NCBI RefSeq assembly: GCF_012849095.1
Contig: NZ_CP051680.1
Location: forward strand, 1,240,001-1,304,000
From: Cohnella herbarum
GTDB lineage: Bacteria; Bacillota; Bacilli; Paenibacillales; Paenibacillaceae
DNA: 64,000 nt
Direction of reading: 5' to 3'
Shown here piece by piece: positions 62,462 through 64,000 of the stretch. Numbering within the stretch: the first letter of the stretch is position 1; each line of letters starts with the position of its first letter. The notes beneath the pieces were generated by a model. The model ran no database searches. It saw only the letters and a list, made by a program, of their open reading frames with translations, and was not told where the DNA came from. The position numbers were made by a program, and so were the translations under genes.

Positions 62462-63304
62462 ATGAATGAATTGAAGACAATGGAAGAGGAGTACCGTGAA
62501 AAAATTGAAGTGGAGCTACTGTTGGAAGCCATCTACCGAATGTATGGCTATGACTTTCGGAACTACGCCTATGATTCGATAAGGCGCCGAATTCGACATG
62601 GAATGCGCAATATTGGAGTAAACAATATAGCTGCCCTTATCGAGCAGATCTTGCATAATTCGGATAAAATGCAGCTAATGCTTCCTAACTTGGTGGTGAA
62701 TGTCACGGAAATGTTCCGTGATCCTTCCCTCTTCCTGGCTTTCCGGGAAAAGGTTGTGCCGTTTCTTCATACGTATCCCCATATCCGAATATGGCACGCA
62801 GGTTGCTCAACAGGCGAAGAAGTGTTGTCCATGGCGATCCTTCTTCAAGAAGAAGGGCTTTACGATAAGGCGCGTATTTACGCCACCGATATTGATGAGA
62901 ACGTGTTAGAAAAAGCCAAATCGGGAATCTTTCCTTTACAAAATATGAAGGCATACACGCAAAATTACATTCAATCCGGAGGAACGGGATTCTTTTCGGA
63001 TTACTATACCGTACATTACAATGCGGCACGCTTTAACCCCTCCTTGATGAAAAATATCGTGTTTGCTCGGCATAATTTAGTGACCGATCAGTCATTTAAT
63101 GAGTTTAACGTCATTTTCTGCCGGAATGTGATGATTTATTTCGATAAGAACTTGCAGAACCGAGTCCATCGTTTATTTCATGAAAGTTTGAGCATGTTTG
63201 GCTTTCTAGCATTAGGCGACCGGGAGTCCATCCAATTCAGCGGATATGAGGATTGTTACGAATCGATCGATATTAAAGAAAAGCTATATCGGAAAGAGAA
63301 ATAA
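62462..63304 (+). CDS. cheR: CheR-family protein-glutamate methyltransferase
   Basis: The 280-residue protein has an all-helical N-terminal domain (YDFRNYAYDSIRRRIRHGM) and an SAM-binding Rossmann domain with RIWHAGCSTGEEVLSMAI, acidic ATDIDENVLEKA and NVIFCRNVMIYFDK. CheR methylates glutamates of chemoreceptors. This stand-alone copy next to a hybrid kinase and a REC-PAS protein lacks chemoreceptor genes nearby. It is more likely part of a CheR/CheB-like signalling cluster than of flagellar chemotaxis. The start is ATG 62462 behind AAGGAGG. Confidence 0.9.
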   Translation: MNELKTMEEEYREKIEVELLLEAIYRMYGYDFRNYAYDSIRRRIRHGMRNIGVNNIAALIEQILHNSDKMQLMLPNLVVNVTEMFRDPSLFLAFREKVVPFLHTYPHIRIWHAGCSTGEEVLSMAILLQEEGLYDKARIYATDIDENVLEKAKSGIFPLQNMKAYTQNYIQSGGTGFFSDYYTVHYNAARFNPSLMKNIVFARHNLVTDQSFNEFNVIFCRNVMIYFDKNLQNRVHRLFHESLSMFGFLALGDRESIQFSGYEDCYESIDIKEKLYRKEK

Positions 63305-63323
63305 TAGGAGGGGGGCGACGGCT

Positions 63324-64000
63324 ATGCAACGTGACTATCCCATTAATATTTTGTTAGTCGATGATCATCCCGAAAACTTGCTGGCCATTGAAGCAGTGCT
63401 GGAGAGCGAACCCTATCGATTGATACGCGCTTACTCCGGTCCCGAAGCTCTTCGTTGTTTGTTAAGGAATGAAATTGCAGTTATTTTACTCGATGTCCAG
63501 ATGCCGGGAATGGACGGCTTCGAAACGGCGCGTCATATTAAAGCTTACGACAATTCTAAAAGTATTCCGATCATTTTCATTACCGCGTCAAGCAATGAAT
63601 CCAAGCATTTTTCCGCCGGTTATTCTGCCGGGGCAATTGATTATATGGTCAAACCGTTTATCCCCTATGTGTTAAAATCCAAGATCCAAGGTTTCGTCCA
63701 GTTGTATGATGTACAAAAAACGTTAAAACAACAGTCTAACCAACTTGAGATCATTAACCGTGACTTGGTGCAAACAACCGAGCAATTGAGAAAGTCTGAA
63801 GCTCAAGCGCGCGTTATCATGGAAACATCCATCGATTCGATGATGATCTTTACTTCCAAAGGAACCATTTTACAAGCGAATCCTGCCGTAGAAGAAATGT
63901 TCGGATATTCCAGACAGGAATTGATTGGACAAGAGATCAAGCTATTACTTCCGACCTTAGGGAGCAATTATCAAGATTGGATCGGAACGGTAAGAGAAGT
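63324..64000 (+). CDS. REC-PAS signalling protein, N-terminal part (3' end outside window)
   Basis: ATG 63324 behind AGGAGGGGGG opens a frame that is still open at 64000 (225 codons). Residues ~8-125 form a receiver: LLVDDHPENL, phospho-acceptor Asp in ILLDVQMPGMDGF, and Lys in DYMVKPFIPYVL. A coiled coil (TLKQQSNQLEIINRDLVQT) and a PAS domain (MIFTSKGTILQANPAVEEMF, GYSRQELIGQ) follow. A histidine kinase or GGDEF output probably lies beyond the window. It belongs with the hybrid kinase and CheR. Confidence 0.85.
   Translation, partial: MQRDYPINILLVDDHPENLLAIEAVLESEPYRLIRAYSGPEALRCLLRNEIAVILLDVQMPGMDGFETARHIKAYDNSKSIPIIFITASSNESKHFSAGYSAGAIDYMVKPFIPYVLKSKIQGFVQLYDVQKTLKQQSNQLEIINRDLVQTTEQLRKSEAQARVIMETSIDSMMIFTSKGTILQANPAVEEMFGYSRQELIGQEIKLLLPTLGSNYQDWIGTVRE

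Overview
The window looks like a chromosomal segment of a Paenibacillaceae bacterium (Paenibacillus or Cohnella type). The signs are strong GGAGG-type ribosome binding sites, many GTG and TTG starts, lipoprotein solute-binding proteins, YesM/YesN-type two-component systems next to glycoside hydrolases, Bce-type peptide detoxification genes and a XerS-type recombinase. No rRNA, tRNA, CRISPR array or phage structural gene was seen. Species assignment is inference.

Layout. 1-20.6 kb is a mosaic of small housekeeping and accessory genes: a GH18 end, two aminoglycoside-phosphotransferase-fold kinases, an IS110-family element, an AraC/PhyH divergent pair, yidC with an upstream small ORF, a HAD phosphatase, a DMT transporter, an ArsR/Old Yellow Enzyme pair, an IS3-family element, GNATs, cysK, a phosphoesterase and fumC. 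This stretch also carries gene debris (a gutted HAD gene, an HxlR/MFS deletion scar, a VOC tail, an orphan RBS-ATG) and a family of short palindromic repeats, once expanded into a 51-bp tandem array. 20.7-31 kb is a glycan-use locus: GH130, sugar ABC transporter, YesM/YesN sensor-regulator and GH3. 31-39 kb holds an OmpR-type two-component system, a carboxylesterase and a paired ABC exporter/siderophore-type transporter. 39-46 kb holds a CGNR regulator with a DHA2 drug exporter, a beta-lactamase-fold hydrolase, xerS with three dif-like sites around it, and bacterial nitric oxide synthase. 46.9-51.4 kb is a bceRSAB-type module with a frameshifted ATPase. 51.4-57.8 kb is an unusual operon: a one-component regulator with a GGDEF/cyclase-like domain, then an epimerase, a DHDPS-family aldolase, both serine dehydratase chains and an M20 amidohydrolase. 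58.8-64 kb is a signalling cluster: frameshifted hybrid kinase, CheR, REC-PAS protein running off the end.

Most striking. (1) A short membrane-anchored ORF immediately upstream of yidC has an acidic patch 8-10 codons before its stop, and its last codons base-pair with the yidC ribosome binding site and start codon. This is the architecture of the Bacillus subtilis MifM arrest-peptide sensor. (2) Three 28-bp sites with the 11-6-11 layout of Xer dif sites bracket a lone xerS gene. (3) The cyclase-like regulator operon has a 12-bp perfect inverted repeat in its promoter. All three rest on sequence reading; functions are inferred.
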